Of a DNA stretch of 64,000 bases, positions 1-11,584 are shown one piece after another; position 1 is the first letter of the stretch; each line of letters opens with the position of its first letter. The position numbers were made by a program, and so were the translations under genes. The notes under the pieces were generated by a model, which worked only from the letters and a program-made list of their open reading frames with translations, was not told the origin of the DNA and searched no databases. The DNA is from Symsagittifera roscoffensis (lineage: Eukaryota; Xenacoelomorpha; Acoela; Convolutidae): assembly GCF_963678635.1 (NCBI RefSeq), contig NC_087063.1, forward strand, positions 50,851,220 through 50,915,219, given 5' to 3'.

Positions 1-489
1 ACATTTTTTTTTCGTTTGAATCAGTCAGCATATAACACGCTTCAATCAAAAACAGTTGTGTTTTCGGCGACTCAGACATGTCATGGCATGCTTGAGTCAA
101 ACACGGTCAAGCACATTTTTCCTTCAGTGAGTTCAGTCAAAATATAGTACACTTTTGAGCCGTGTCCATTTTACTTCCGGAAGAATAGGTAAAACCACAG
201 TACGCTTAAATTGAGTGCAGCCGAATTCATTTTTCTTTTGTTTGTGTTTGTACAAACATAACCATTTTCTGTCAGCTCACTCGAAGCTGGAGTCGGTCGG
301 AAAATTTTACCAACAAAATTAGCAATTTGTTTATTGTAGTTCCCTTTAAAACTTTTGGTTTTATTCAGTTCAATTTAGCCTCCTTTCAATTCAGGGTCGC
401 AGTTTTCCTGGTCGAGAAATTGGCGCAAAACACGTGAAGTTTTTCCTTGGTTGCGCTAAACCCCGCAGAAAATGGATGCTCGCTCCAAG
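1..489. other. Unassigned AT-rich sequence
   Basis: No gene is supported here. The sequence has loosely repeated words such as AGTCAAACAC and AGTTCAGTCAAAATA, which resemble the minisatellite words near 35.5 kb, but no clean array. A 91-codon ORF starting at 472 runs into the inverted repeat that follows and looks like chance. Confidence 0.4.
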
Positions 490-1000
490 TCGCTTTTTGT
501 TCCGACTTTTGTTAAAAAACAACGGAATATTTGTGCTCGGGGTGTTTTTTTTTCCTCGGACAAGTTTCGACTTTTTAACCAGCCATTTCTGACAAATTTT
601 TCTATATCATTCAAAAAGTATTGTTGTCTTGATTTTAAATTTGAAAAAAACATTACCTGTGATAATTTTTTCTTAAACTATGGGTGTTTGAAATTTACCA
701 ATTTGGGAAAATTAACGCGCGATATTTTTAGCGCTATTAACGCGTAAGCGGAGCTTTAATCGGTCTTAGACATCGTTCCAAATTGGTTGAACTAAGCTTA
801 TTTGCCATAATTGATTTGTTACTAGGCGCGAAATTCATAAATTTAATTTTTATATGGCGTGTGGAGGGATGACTTTCACAAAATTTTTTTAAAAAAGTCA
901 TTTTTTATTACAGTAAATTTTTTCATGTTTTTAGTGCACCATAGACCTTAAAAGGCTGTCGGAACATTCAAGGCTTCGCCCTGATACGAGCAGTCTTGCT
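490..1000 (+). repeat. Left arm of a diverged long inverted repeat
   Basis: This stretch matches, in inverted orientation, the sequence at about 22,220-22,715. Matching landmarks in order are CGACTTTTGT, TTTTAACCAGCCATTT, CGATATTTTT followed by ATTAACGC, TTTGCCATAATTGATTTG, CATAGACCTTAAAAG and CTGATACGAGCAGTCTTG. By eye the identity is roughly 75%. The match continues weakly from about 1,556 (GATGAACCCAT), so the arm seems split by the repeat at 1,001-1,552. It could be a terminal repeat of a large element or one of two independent copies of a dispersed repeat. Confidence 0.6.
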
Positions 1001-1552
1001 ATCTTTTGTAGCCTAAATGGCTCAGTTTGCTCAATAATTGATCTGGTAACTTTTGCATAATTTTTGATTCACTAAATGGAGCCAAACATGACCCATTTTT
1101 TAAGTAGCAGTTTGGGTAACAATTTTGCTTTAAATAAAAAAATATTCATCGAGGCATAATTTAGAGCACTTTGCTGTTCTTGTCACGTTCTGTATGGCTG
1201 GTGGTCCCCTTTTGGTACTTTTTAAGAAATCGATTTTTGGCCGACCGACCCTAAAATCTTTTTAAGGCGCCTTTGGCGCCAATATATGCTAACTTTGAGG
1301 GAGAGCGCGCGCCAAACAGAAACGCAATTTTTTGGTCAAAAATTTAAAAAAAGTGCCTTAAAATGATTTTTACCTGTTTTTTTAAAAAATTGCCTGCGGC
1401 GCAGATAATCTGGCCAAAACTGCGTCTTTTTAGTGCTTTAGGAGAGCTCGGAAAATCAATTTGGTCGACCTAAAAATAGGTCATCAAAATTTTCGAAATT
1501 TTTTGAAACCCCCTTTCCAGAAAATCCTAGATCCCCCCCTGGTAGTAGCTAA
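1001..1552 (+). repeat. Dispersed repeat R1, copy 1 (hAT-like terminus)
   Basis: This copy shares long stretches with 24,370-24,660 (same strand) and 61,392-61,720 (opposite strand). Shared blocks include the AAGGCGCC..GGCGCCAA core, a TTTTTGGTCAAAA block, AAAAAGTGCCT and GGGAGAGCTCG. It ends in AATCCTAGATCCCCCCCTG, the complement of the CAGGGGCGAATCTAGGATT end of copy 3; such CAGGGGCG ends are common in hAT-type non-autonomous elements. GCTA occurs at both outer edges (about 993 and 1,549) and may be a short target duplication. No coding capacity was seen. Confidence 0.55.
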
Positions 1553-1555
1553 GCT

Positions 1556-2214
1556 GCGATGAACCCATCTGATAATTATTCGTGTTAACTGATTTTTGCG
1601 TAGAAAAAACTGAATCCGAATTTCTTCCTTAATTGTTTTTTATTTTTGGTCCAAATAAACTTAAATGTATTTTTTGGATGTTTCCTTAGCTTGATTTGCA
1701 AAAATAAGTTTAGTTTTTATGCTGCGTATTTGATCATTGCGGCTGAAAACTATTTGAAGAAAAACAAGGTTAATTTTTTTAAGTGTTCATTTGCAAAAGG
1801 CTTACTAAGATAATTGGTGCTTTGTCTGTATTGGGTTAGGGTTCAGCGAAGCCTTGCCAGGATCTATTTGATTATTTTAATTTTGAATAGCTTTTATCTC
1901 TTAAGTTGATCGAAATCAAATTTAAGCTGACTGGGTTAGGGTTCAGCGAAGCCTTGCCAGGATCTTTTTGATTTGTGAATTTTTTCTGAAGTAAAGTTTC
2001 AAGCGTTTCTATTTACAGACTCACTTGTGACGTTTCACACTCTTACCATCAAATCAGGCTGGGGTAATTAACACCAAATCATCTCAATTTTATTTTAGAA
2101 TTGTTTCGAAAATCATTTTCATAGACCCAAGTTAAAAACAGAACTTAAAGGACAAGAAAATGCTTAATACTCTGATTTGATTCTGATCTGCTTGTTCAAC
2201 TAAACGTACAGATC
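1556..2214. other. Unassigned sequence with a 100-bp-spaced direct repeat
   Basis: No gene was seen. A block of about 40 bp beginning TGGGTTAGGGTTCAGCGAAG occurs at 1,832-1,872 and again at 1,932-1,972, nearly identical. The first part (1,556-1,750) may be the inner remainder of the left inverted-repeat arm. Confidence 0.45.
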
Positions 2215-2570
2215 CGAGTTACAATGCATTCCCTCCAAACTCGAGCTTCACGCCATTCCCAAACAAGATCGAAGCACAGTTCTCCATACCGATCAAGAAC
2301 AGACGATCATAACAAACCATTTGGAAATCAAATTGATTTTGTTGACGGTCTCAGCCATCGCTGAATGACAAAACAACCTCTACGATTCCAGCCTCCTGGA
2401 GTTTCACTTCCAAGAACCGACTAGAAATAGTGCTCGCGAAATACAAACGATCAACATCCATCCTCCATTACAGATAGAAGTCAAAAGAACAAAATTTCTG
2501 TAAACCCGGATGGGTGGAACCAGATCCAAACTATATATTATTATTGGTTATAAATTAGATATTTTATCCC

Positions 2571-2577
2571 TATAAAA
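2571..2577 (+). promoter_or_regulatory. Candidate TATA box in the 5' LTR of element C
   Basis: TATAAAA lies about 60 bp upstream of the conserved LTR hairpin. Element D has TATAAAT at the equivalent place on the minus strand, and the 3' LTR has a decayed TGTAAAA. Confidence 0.4.
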
Positions 2578-2631
2578 TGTTAAAGATTAACTAATCACAC
2601 TCCATCAAACTAACAACCCACTTATTTGTGA

Positions 2632-2659
2632 GTGCTGAAATTACTTGTAATTTCAACAC
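2632..2659 (+). promoter_or_regulatory. Conserved RNA hairpin in the LTR (5' copy)
   Basis: A stem of up to 12 bp with a CTTG loop has one C/A mismatch in this copy. The same hairpin occurs in the 3' LTR (21,122-21,149) and in element D (32,591-32,614, minus strand), with paired substitutions that preserve base pairing. Lying just downstream of the TATA box, it would fall near the 5' end of the transcript. Confidence 0.55.
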
Positions 2660-2893
2660 CAGAGCATTTTGAATTTAACTTACAACTTGGTTGCTTTTTC
2701 CAAGAGACCGACTCGTAACAAACCAGTATACTCTAGATCTATTGAGACTAAGAGATATGAGAGTAAGATTAAGATCGGTACTAGACTAAGAAGTTGCACG
2801 AATCTATCCGGCCGAAAATAAGATAGCGTGACGAGCAGGCGGTGTACCTTATCTGAAATTACTCTATGAGTATAGTCATCCGTACTTAACTCA

Positions 2894-3040
2894 TTTCTCC
2901 CTGAGTGTGATTTTTAGCTTGGAGGGCGCGCTAACTTGCTCTTGTGCTGTTCTGTTCTATGAAACTTGATCACAGTTTTACCACCCGTACAATAAGAAAA
3001 TTACCTCGCCCTCTAAGCAAAAATCACACTCAGGGAGAAA
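2894..3040. mobile_element. Small MITE-like inverted repeat
   Basis: Arms at 2,894-2,928 and 3,007-3,040 are near-perfect reverse complements (beginning TTTCTCCCTGAGTGTGA), separated by about 78 bp. It lies in the part of the leader that element D lacks, so it is probably a later insertion. No clear target duplication was seen. Confidence 0.5.
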
Positions 3041-3423
3041 CGCCACACCGCTTTCAAGATCCTTTTTGCTATCGCGCCCAGCTCTTGTCCTGTTTTTGAA
3101 TCGAACATGCAACAGAACTAAGCAAATCTCTATAAATTGTTCAAGAACTGGAAGTCTAAAACTTTAGAATTAAAAAAGAACAAATTTTGAGGACGTTTGA
3201 AAACAGACAACAATTTGCATCATGCGTTTAAGTAAAAATACACAAAGAATTTCCAAGCAAACCAGAATCAATTAAACCAATCAGATTCAACGGTAATTCC
3301 CGACGAGATGTACCAATCACCTCTTTTCCAAAACAGAAAAAAAAACAGAAAAAAAACAAGAAATTTAAGATCTTATACAAAATTTACGTCAAAATAAAAC
3401 TACAAAGTTTTTAATCCCAAAAA

Positions 3424-3900
3424 CAGTTATTAGCAGGCGGTAATTACTTCCAGAACTGCTTACACCACAATTTCGCTGCCCTTAAATATGTATTACACGG
3501 CGTATCACCAATACACCCAACACATCAATCAAGAAACACAAATATAATACCTAACCATTAATACCCTTTTACAGTCATTTGATGAAACAAATACCAATTG
3601 AATTGAGTAATCATAATAAAAAGCGAAACATACAAAAAAATGCCAAAGAAAATTTGATAAACGTTGGCCTTCAGAACGCATAATTATAAAAACCATACCA
3701 CATACAGATTTCAGCAGTTAGATATGTTTATTCTTTCAAAAATTTTTATATCGCAGAGATATAATTAAACAACGTCCTGAATTTTTCGACTGTCCATGAA
3801 TTGGTCTCGAATAATTTTCGTTTAAAGAAGTTTTGATAAACTATGAATTCTATGCTGAATTTTGAATAACCTTTCTTGCCGCTAAAGCTAATAATTATAC
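3424..3900 (+). repeat. Repeat Z, copy 1
   Basis: About 444 bp (3,424-3,867) match 21,230-21,687 in the same orientation at roughly 93% by eye, far higher than the LTRs match each other. It begins CAGTTATTAGCAGGCGG. Near 3,876-3,898 there is a partly inverted version of this start (GCCGCTAAAGCTAATAATT), so it may be a MITE with imperfect terminal inverted repeats. No coding content. Confidence 0.55.
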
Positions 3901-4144
3901 TATAACGACTGATAAAAACAACACTTGTCGTTTTCGTTAAATCAGTTGTAAATTAAATAACATCTTGAAAAAATATTAATTGAATATAAAAGTACAAAAA
4001 TTAGTTAATGTAAATCATACATCGTTAGTATATATAAATCGTCTCTTCATCCCAGCTTCATAACCTAAAACATAACAGCAAATCTCAGAACTATTAATCA
4101 TCAAACTTGAAAATTAACTTTTTTAACATAATCCCTTATTGATA

Positions 4145-4290
4145 AACTATCAAGGCTTATCCTTGTTTTCACTTAATTAAATTCGTTTTAAAAAACAGAT
4201 AATCAAGGCTTCCCTTGGATCTTTAAATCAAATTAAACTGTATCTAAATTCTGATCATCAAGGCCTGCCTATCCTTGGATCAAATAGAAC
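4145..4290 (+). repeat. Three short hairpin-forming repeats
   Basis: ATCAAGGCTT..CCTTG-type units occur near 4,148, 4,203 and 4,258, each able to fold AAGG against CCTT. They are spaced about 55 bp apart in the non-coding leader of element C. Confidence 0.4.
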
Positions 4291-4389
4291 AATTTTGTTC
4301 TCCCCTCCCAATGTAATTAGTGTCTAACGACCTCAAAAGTCGATTCACAACCAACCCTTGTCAAAGACCCAGAATTAAACAAAACTGTT

Positions 4390-4802
4390 CAAAAAACTAA
4401 CCATTTTGATTAATATAAACAGTGAAGAACTTCGGTTACTCATCCTTCACTTGATCCCCCTCCTCTTAGATGACCGAGGCTAAAACACTTAAACTTAGTC
4501 AGTCATAAAATAGTATCTAACTAACTACTTGCGGTTTAATTATACCTGAACGTTGTGGATCGATTAACTATTCTCCAACCCTTAATCACAAATCACTACC
4601 CCTAAGTAAGATAAGGTAAGTCTATCTTAACTTGGAATTATTCAGGAGAAAGTAAAAATCATTCTCAGGAATTAATATACGCTTTTCTCTCCAACCCAAC
4701 AAAACGACCCAAATTAAGCTAACCACAAAAAATGGTATGAACTAACAGTTTAAGACATTAGAATCACTAATCCAGATTTTGCACCCATCATCCTAAACCT
4801 TA
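4390..4802 (+). other. Leader of element C (shared with element D)
   Basis: AACAGTGAAGAACTTCGGTT and the next 240 bp or so match the reverse complement of element D at 32,115-32,325. This marks where the family leader resumes after the inserted material. No ORF is seen. Confidence 0.6.
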
Positions 4803-5982
4803 TGCCAAGAAACAATTTAGGAAACAAACAAACAATTCACACCACCTCGTAATCACACCACTCAGACACTCAGTACTGTACATAAGAACAAAAAGACAAA
4901 CACTAAGAAAGAAATTTAATAACAAACAAAAACAAATTATCGGTAAAAGATTTTCAAAACGAAGAAACGCAGTCTCAGAATCAGAAACAACCGCAATACA
5001 AGAGCTTCACAATTTAAAAGACACGATAAATAAAAACCATCAAATTGACGATCAAATATATTTCACTGACTCAGAAACCACGTCACCAGCATCAATAAAA
5101 GATAAACGTAGAATAACAAATTGTTACACAAACAAACCAATACGTTTGTACAATTGGAATCAACCTATGAGACACATTGAAAACTATACGCTAACAGTCA
5201 TACAACACAAAATTGATTCGAAATGAAGATAACCTAGAAGATTCAGTACTTCCATTTTTAATATATCCATTAACTGACGCTCAAGGACAGGTACAATTTT
5301 GCCAAAATTCACCAAATCACCAAATGTATTTCATGACAGATATCTCAGTCAAACTGATGATTTAGGTATTGAATTTTCAAAAGTTTTTACACAATACATC
5401 AAAAGCATACAACACCAAAACTCAATAAAAGCAAACTCAATATTCGCAAGTGATGTATTCTCACTTATCTATAGCTATATATCTATATTAGATTTGAAAG
5501 AACCTCAAAGCGATTCACCAATTCAAACATCTCGGCATACAATTGTACGACAAGAAATACACACGTTTTCAAAATTTTTAAATGCAATTCGAGGAGATCT
5601 AACAAGTAATGACATAACACAACATGTTAAACACGATTTACAAAAAATCTTAGCATGGTTCATAATTGATTATTTTAGTCATAATACTGATCTTGTTGCA
5701 CACGCAAGAAAAAGTTTTGGACCACAAAATACAGATGACGAAACCGTATTAGCAGAAAAATCAGATTATGTTTGGAAACCTGAATGGTCTCATGAATCAT
5801 TTATTAATATACCAACAGGTATGTCAAGTCAAGCAATTAGCACATTCTCTATTCACAAAGGTTATTTTAGAGTATACCCACTTACGATTGACGCAGCATC
5901 TTTAAACTATAATTCTTTCTTCCCTGAAAGAACAGGAAATAATAGTTTAAACTCTACATTTATAAAAAAAAAGACAAGTTAA
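4803..5982 (+). pseudogene. gag: Element C gag, N-terminal part
   Basis: The first ATG-led frame begins near 4,803 and is interrupted around 5,220-5,300, then runs open from 5,299 for 227 codons. The words QTDDLGIEFSKVF are matched in element D (QTDDIELDFSKNF near 31,150-31,200, minus strand), which confirms this is family coding sequence. No motif beyond that is recognised; by position it would be the matrix-like or early gag part. The reading frame is broken. Confidence 0.5.
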
Positions 5983-7423
5983 ATGGAACAAGAAATCTTA
6001 CACAACAAGATATACAAACGTCATCACATTTTGTAAGCGAAGAAATAGTTGAAACAATAACAACAACAGAAGCACAACGAAGCATTTCACCAATTCAATC
6101 TAATTTTACAACTCCAAAACTAAAAAACTCAACGCTACAACAAACAATTATACAATCCACAGTAAAACCTTCTGTTGCACAAAAATATTCACAAATGGAT
6201 TATTCAACGTTCCGACCAGTAATAAAACTATCATACAAACAACAAACATCACATAGAAATAACTTTGCAGAAAATAATTACAACTATGTGAATGGAACAA
6301 AAACAACAAAATCTTCTAAAATGATTACTCAAAAATATTTATTTTCACAAAGTCAAAATATACCACAAACGACCTCAAATTCAGTAAATTTTCATGATCA
6401 ACCACGATCCTCACAGGAACAAGTGAAAATAACCCATTTTTTCAACAAAATAAAAATAATACAAACAAATACCAGACCAGAAATCAACCTCATTATTATA
6501 CAACAAATTATTTTTCATCAGATGATGAAGAATACTATAATCAAAACCATCAACGATTTTATTCAAGCCAAAGACCTCGTTCCTACAGAATTGGCCAAAC
6601 AGACTTTTTTGAACCATACACACGAAGTGAACAATTACGACAACCTAGAAACAATCCAACATCTTACAACAATAAATTTTAACAACAAAACGCAGTTAAC
6701 ACACAATCATACCAACCAACTCAAATGCATGACGAAACTCCACTGCCATATTATGTACAACAGCATGAAATAACAAAAATTCAATTTACAAACTTTTCTC
6801 AAATGCTAAATGTCGCAGAATCACTACAAATGACTATGAGTCCATACCTAATGTGTGAATCATCAATATCATCAAATAAAACTCTAATGGTATTTACAGG
6901 CACAGACCCTGAATACTCTGTAGAAGATAATCTAAATGAAGTCACAGCAAATTTAATTTTAAATATAGGACCTGAACCAGTAAGCACGCCACTTCGTCAG
7001 AATTTAATGAGCTTTAATCCAAACCACATTTGACGGCGCAGCCCAAAATTGGTTTTCAGTTTTACTATAGAAATAATATCAGATTGGAAAACATTCACAC
7101 AAGAATTCTCAAAAATATTTGATTCAGAAAGAAACAAACAACATCAAAGAGTTTTAAGCAACGAGATTCGTATACTACCAAATGAAACTATTAAACAACT
7201 TGCAGTAAGAATTGAAACACTAGTCCAAAAAACATATTCACTCAATACTCATGCTTATAAAAATACAAAGAAGATCGATATCTTAATGATGATTCTAACA
7301 ACTCAATTGCGAAAAATAGCAATAAAAAAGAGAGCATCACATCCTTCCTCAATCCGAGAACCAGATTTAGACTTTAGAAAACTAGTAGATAAACTAGAAC
7401 AAGCAGAGATCACTATAAAATGA
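5983..7423 (+). pseudogene. gag: Element C gag, capsid-like part
   Basis: Three overlapping open stretches (6,195-6,773, 6,725-7,033, 7,049-7,423) in different frames together look like one gag region with indels. The last encodes DWKTFTQEFSKIFDSERN, then a helical Leu/Arg/Lys-rich stretch ending DFRKLVDKLEQAE. That is the usual look of the Ty3-type retrotransposon gag (capsid) domain, which would build the virus-like particle. The upstream part is Gln/Asn/Thr-rich and poorly conserved. The frame changes at about 6,730 and 7,040 are lesions. Confidence 0.6.
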
Positions 7424-8470
7424 GAAGAGGAGACGGAAAACCTAAAGCTACAATATGTCAACAACATTCAAACCACTACTTCACAAATAAACAATATTAA
7501 TGACTCTGATACAGATTTATCGATTTATCTGAAAAGATCACTGAAATCTTGAACATCTACGAGAAAAACTCAAATTTTAATAGCAAACCATCCATCTAAA
7601 AGTGGTGTAATTCTTGCCAACGATACGGACACAGCATTGCCGAATGCAGACAAAAACAACCAGATAACCAAAATAAACCACAAAATTAAAGAGAACCAAA
7701 TAAAACCATTCATCAATACATGATAAAAGATCCAATTTTACCCAATAAAAACATTCATAGTAATAAAATTTCAGGGAAACCACTTCCAAATAACTCAAAT
7801 TACTCTAGACAACAATCACCTTAAAATACAAATTATCGAGGACGACCATCAAATCGAACAAATTCACAAAATTTCTCACAAACAAGATATAGTCGATCAA
7901 ATAGTCTAAATAGTCAATACCGAAAAAACTATTCGAGATTAAATTCAAAGCGACCTGAATTTTCGTTGATGCCAGTTCCCATTCAAATTTTAGAAATAAA
8001 AATTTTCAACTAATCGATCTAAAAACTCTTCATATAATAGAAATAGAAATTATTCTAATGATGGGAAAAGAAACTATTCATATGATCGAAATCCTAGATA
8101 TCAAAATAATAGATCACGCAATTATTCTAACAACAAATCAAACTATCATAGATCAAAATATAACAACTATCAAAATAGATCAAGCGATAATTCACAGAAC
8201 AGAAATTCAAGTTGTAACAATAGACAAAGAAACTTTTCTCAGTCACCTCATAGGAGTTACACACGTTATCAAAATTCACAACAAAATTATAGGAGTAGTA
8301 CACCTAAACATCAAAGGCAAATAAATCAGGTACAAGCAACTGAAGACACTGAACCAAACCCCCCTGGTATTGATAATAACGAAAGCACAGAATTGCAATT
8401 AAATCAAATCAATTGCGAATCCACAAACAGCGAAATGGACACAGAAAATACCATTTCAATTAACATGATA
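7424..8470 (+). pseudogene. gag: Element C gag, nucleocapsid with CCHC knuckle and basic tail
   Basis: One CCHC zinc knuckle, CNSCQRYGHSIAEC, is readable at 7,606-7,647; it would bind RNA. After it comes a region (about 7,830-8,320) that in one frame is rich in Arg, Asn, Ser and Tyr (words such as NYSNDGKRNYSYDRNP), then an acidic Asn/Glu-rich linker (about 8,320-8,470). Several stops break the frame. Element D has the same knuckle at 30,435-30,476 with its second Cys changed to Phe. Confidence 0.6.
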
Positions 8471-8739
8471 CACGTTGAATATATACGAACAACCAATATA
8501 TTCCCATATCTATCAAAACCATGATCAATTTCTTCTAAATTATTATACAAGACCTAAAAACAGTAACAAAGCAATAGACAAAATAGTAGAACAAAAATCA
8601 GAAGAAAAACCCACAGAATGCTCAAGCACAAATAACATTTATCAAAACATACCTAAAGAACCGCAGTTACAAAAAGAAAAAATATGGATAATCCCACTTC
8701 TTTCAGAAATTCCAAATGCAAACATTTTCAAACACCAGA

Positions 8740-8960
8740 CCTTGAAATGGATTTTTTAATAGATTCCGGAGCAGAATCAATTATCATCAACATTCCCACT
8801 TGGAATGAAATATAAATTCTACACCGAAAATTAATACCCAAAACAACAAGCAGACTAGCAAACGCACAAGGATCAACCTTAACAATTATGGAAAAATCCA
8901 ATTTTCCTTGTTCCCACTCGGACAAGAGAACAAAACAAACTCATTAGCAAACCATTTGAT
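8740..8960 (+). pseudogene. Element C aspartic protease
   Basis: FLIDSGAESIIINIPTWNEI is readable at about 8,755-8,812; DSGA is the catalytic motif of retroviral-type aspartic proteases. A stop follows directly. Element D carries DIGA at the equivalent place and the same IPTWNEI block. The enzyme would process Gag-Pol. Confidence 0.6.
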
Positions 8961-9700
8961 CAAACCTTCCACATCACAGAGATAAAACATAATATCATTG
9001 CAATACCATTTAATACTAAATACATAACCAACTATAAATATCTTAAATAGTAGAATTCAAATAAAAGATAAATACACAAGAATAAAAAACACAGCTTTAA
9101 CAGTTTTTCAAAGATTAAACAAACAACCACCATTTTTCTCTAAATTTTACCCTATATAGAATCAGGAACGGAAACACCTGAAGGTAAAGTTTATAACTTC
9201 TTAATCAAACAAGGTCCCCAATATGATAAAGGACAGAATCAACACATCTCTGTATGTCTGACCTTGAAATCAGACCAATTCATAAATTTTCCGAGTAACA
9301 ATTTTATCTATCAAATACATGAAAGACTCAAACTCAGATATGATTTCTTAACAAATATATATATATATTAATGTGAAATTAACGCAGCAATTTTTCCACG
9401 AAAGAAATAGCGTATAGAGTAAATAAAACTTTACAACTATTGGATATATGTCAATCAACAAATCTTAGCGAAGAATTGTCAATTAAAAATATACTAAGAG
9501 ATCAAAAACGAAACACATATTATTTCACAAAAACACCCTACTTGAAACCAACATCAAAATATCAAAATACACGGAAGAACAACAAAAACTCTTATCAATG
9601 TTTAATTTTCAACTATCTCAGATATCACAAAAATTTGAACAATTAGCTGACTTATTTTTAAAATACCCGAAAGTTTACGCAACATCTAATTTTGATGTTG
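8961..9700 (+). pseudogene. Element C, decayed protease-RT linker
   Basis: Between the protease and the first clear RT words there are only short open stretches with many stops. Position implies a linker or the start of RT, but no motif is readable. Confidence 0.35.
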
Positions 9701-10371
9701 GAAAAATAAATTCACCACTAAGTTTACCCCAAAATCTGATGCAGTTTTCAAAAAACAACGAGCAAGTAAAGTTCTAATCCACTTACAAGACAAAGTTATC
9801 AGATTACTTGAAATACTAGAATAATATGAAATCATTTCTCCAAAAAATGAAGACAAAAATCCAAAAGGTAACAAGTTTATAAACCCCGTTATCCTTTTAG
9901 CAAAAGCAGAATCATTAAAAATAGTTCTAGATGCAAGTTCTGATGAATTTAAATGTAATTGGCCCATTAAACCAATTCAAGTAAATCTAACAAAAACAAA
10001 CGGTAAATATTTCACAACAGCAGATATGAATAGTGCATATAATCAAATGCCTTAGACGAACAATCTAGATGATTAACACAATTCGTTTTTGGAAATCAAC
10101 AATAGGAACTCAACAGATTTTTCTATGGAATTTCCATAAGACCAGCAGCATTTTCAGCATTAATGAGTAAAAATTTCAGACCCCTAATATTCAATAAAAA
10201 TGCAATCACGTATTTAGACGATGTTTTTATGCAATCACAAACAAAAGACGAAATATTCATTGTCAAGAAAGCAGCCCCGGACAAATCACGAGTTTTTTTT
10301 CTAACACGAGTAAAATTTCTTGGACACTTTATAGAAAAAAAACAATTTAAATCCATTAAAATCTCGCATAG
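9701..10371 (+). pseudogene. pol: Element C reverse transcriptase
   Basis: Readable RT words occur in order but in different frames: KIVLDASSDEFKCNWPI, then FTTADMNSAYNQMP (motif A with its Asp) at about 10,010-10,050, then AITYLDDVFMQSQTKDE with the YLDD catalytic box at about 10,209-10,220. Stops and frameshifts separate them. The order and motifs are typical of Ty3/gypsy RT, which copies the element RNA into cDNA. Confidence 0.7.
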
Positions 10372-11000
10372 ATGCAATCCAAAAACTCCAACCACCTTCA
10401 AAAAAAAAGAAAACACAAGACAACAGAACATCAGAAATTATTCGAAGAAATAAAAACTCTTCTCACTGAGCAATTATCACACACAATTCCAGGTCCTGAC
10501 CAACCATTTTATGCCATGTGCGACGCCTCAAACTTTTGCATCGGCGCAGCATTATTACAATCTCACAATGGAACAAATAAAATGAACATCATTTCCGCAA
10601 ACTCTAGACTATTCACACAAGCTGAACTTAGACTCTCTACTCTAATGAGAGAATGCACAGCCGGCACAGCCATAATATATACACTTACAGAAAATGAATT
10701 TTTAAAATTTGGATTTAAAGATCCAATAGTTTTATTTACAGATCGTAAACCAATAATCTTTCTTTTTACAACAAAATACAAACCAAAACCATAGAAGTTA
10801 TAGATTTCAACTAATTTTAACGAAATTTCCAAACTTACATATAGTTTGGACAGCAGGAAAAAACCTCGCACTACCCGATACTCTCAGTAGAAATACACCA
10901 CCTGAATTCTTAACAAGAAAAACAACATTTAAAATACCACAAACTATTAAATTTTTCCTTGCAAAACATGAAACTTCACCGAGACTACAATGCAAATATG
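10372..11000 (+). pseudogene. pol: Element C RNase H
   Basis: A 140-codon stretch (10,372-10,794) contains YAMCDASNFCIGAALLQS, then ELRLSTLMREC, then VLFTDRKPI. These carry the D, E and D positions expected of retrotransposon RNase H, which removes the RNA strand of the hybrid. A stop at about 10,792 is followed by a continuation to about 11,000 in a shifted frame (ending near the TLSRN words). Confidence 0.65.
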
Positions 11001-11584
11001 CAAAAAAAACTGACATAGACCAATCACAAAAAATTAATCTACAACAATTTCCACTATATTTAGATTGTCAAAACAACCACTACGAAGTAGACCTACTAGG
11101 AAAATCTACATTCAAACCGATACCATGCTCTTCATGGATTAAAAACAACACACAGCAAAAACCAATCAAACAAAAATTATGTAAAAAAGAACTATTCCCT
11201 TAAATAGAAAAAGAAAACCTGAATGATAATATAAATTTATCAGGCCCACCAAATAATGACTCAAAGTATACAATAAACCATGTTTTTAACTTTCATGATC
11301 CACTAGATACAATACCTCTATCAAAAAAAGAAAGTGAAAACATTTTGCTCCGAATAACAGAAAACATAACACTCAAATTATTACAGAAAAATCAAGAACT
11401 TGACCCAGTCATTAGACAATTAAAATCTTGACACGAATATAAAACCAAGCCAATTGAAGCCGATATCACCATCTTAGGAAATAAAACCCTTCTTAGATAT
11501 TTCAGAAATTTTAACAACACCTCTATCAACGAAAGCACAGAGATTCTAGAATACCAAACATCTGTTATCAAAGTACCCTGCCTA
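11001..11584 (+). pseudogene. Element C, RNase H-integrase linker
   Basis: Decayed coding-like sequence with stops, Lys/Asn-rich. It has no recognisable domain and lies between RNase H and the integrase zinc finger. Confidence 0.35.

Larger units (their letters stand above)
2215..2720 (+). repeat. 5' LTR of element C (approximate)
   Basis: It aligns with 20,745-21,222. The best blocks are CCCGGATGGGT, ACTCCATCAAACTAACAAC and CTTATTTGT followed by a hairpin and CACCAGA. The upstream part aligns only loosely. After about 2,720 the sequence CTCTAGATCTATTGAGACTA is shared with the leader of element D but not with the 3' LTR, which places the LTR-leader junction nearby. A TATAAAA box and a conserved hairpin lie inside. 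Confidence 0.6.

Noticed and set aside
472-747. 91-codon ORF at the left end
   Set aside because: It lies in the inverted-repeat arm and is not conserved in the opposite arm.
8058-8324. 88-codon Ile-rich ORF in element C
   Set aside because: It is a shifted reading of the Arg/Asn/Tyr-rich nucleocapsid tail, which makes sense in another frame.
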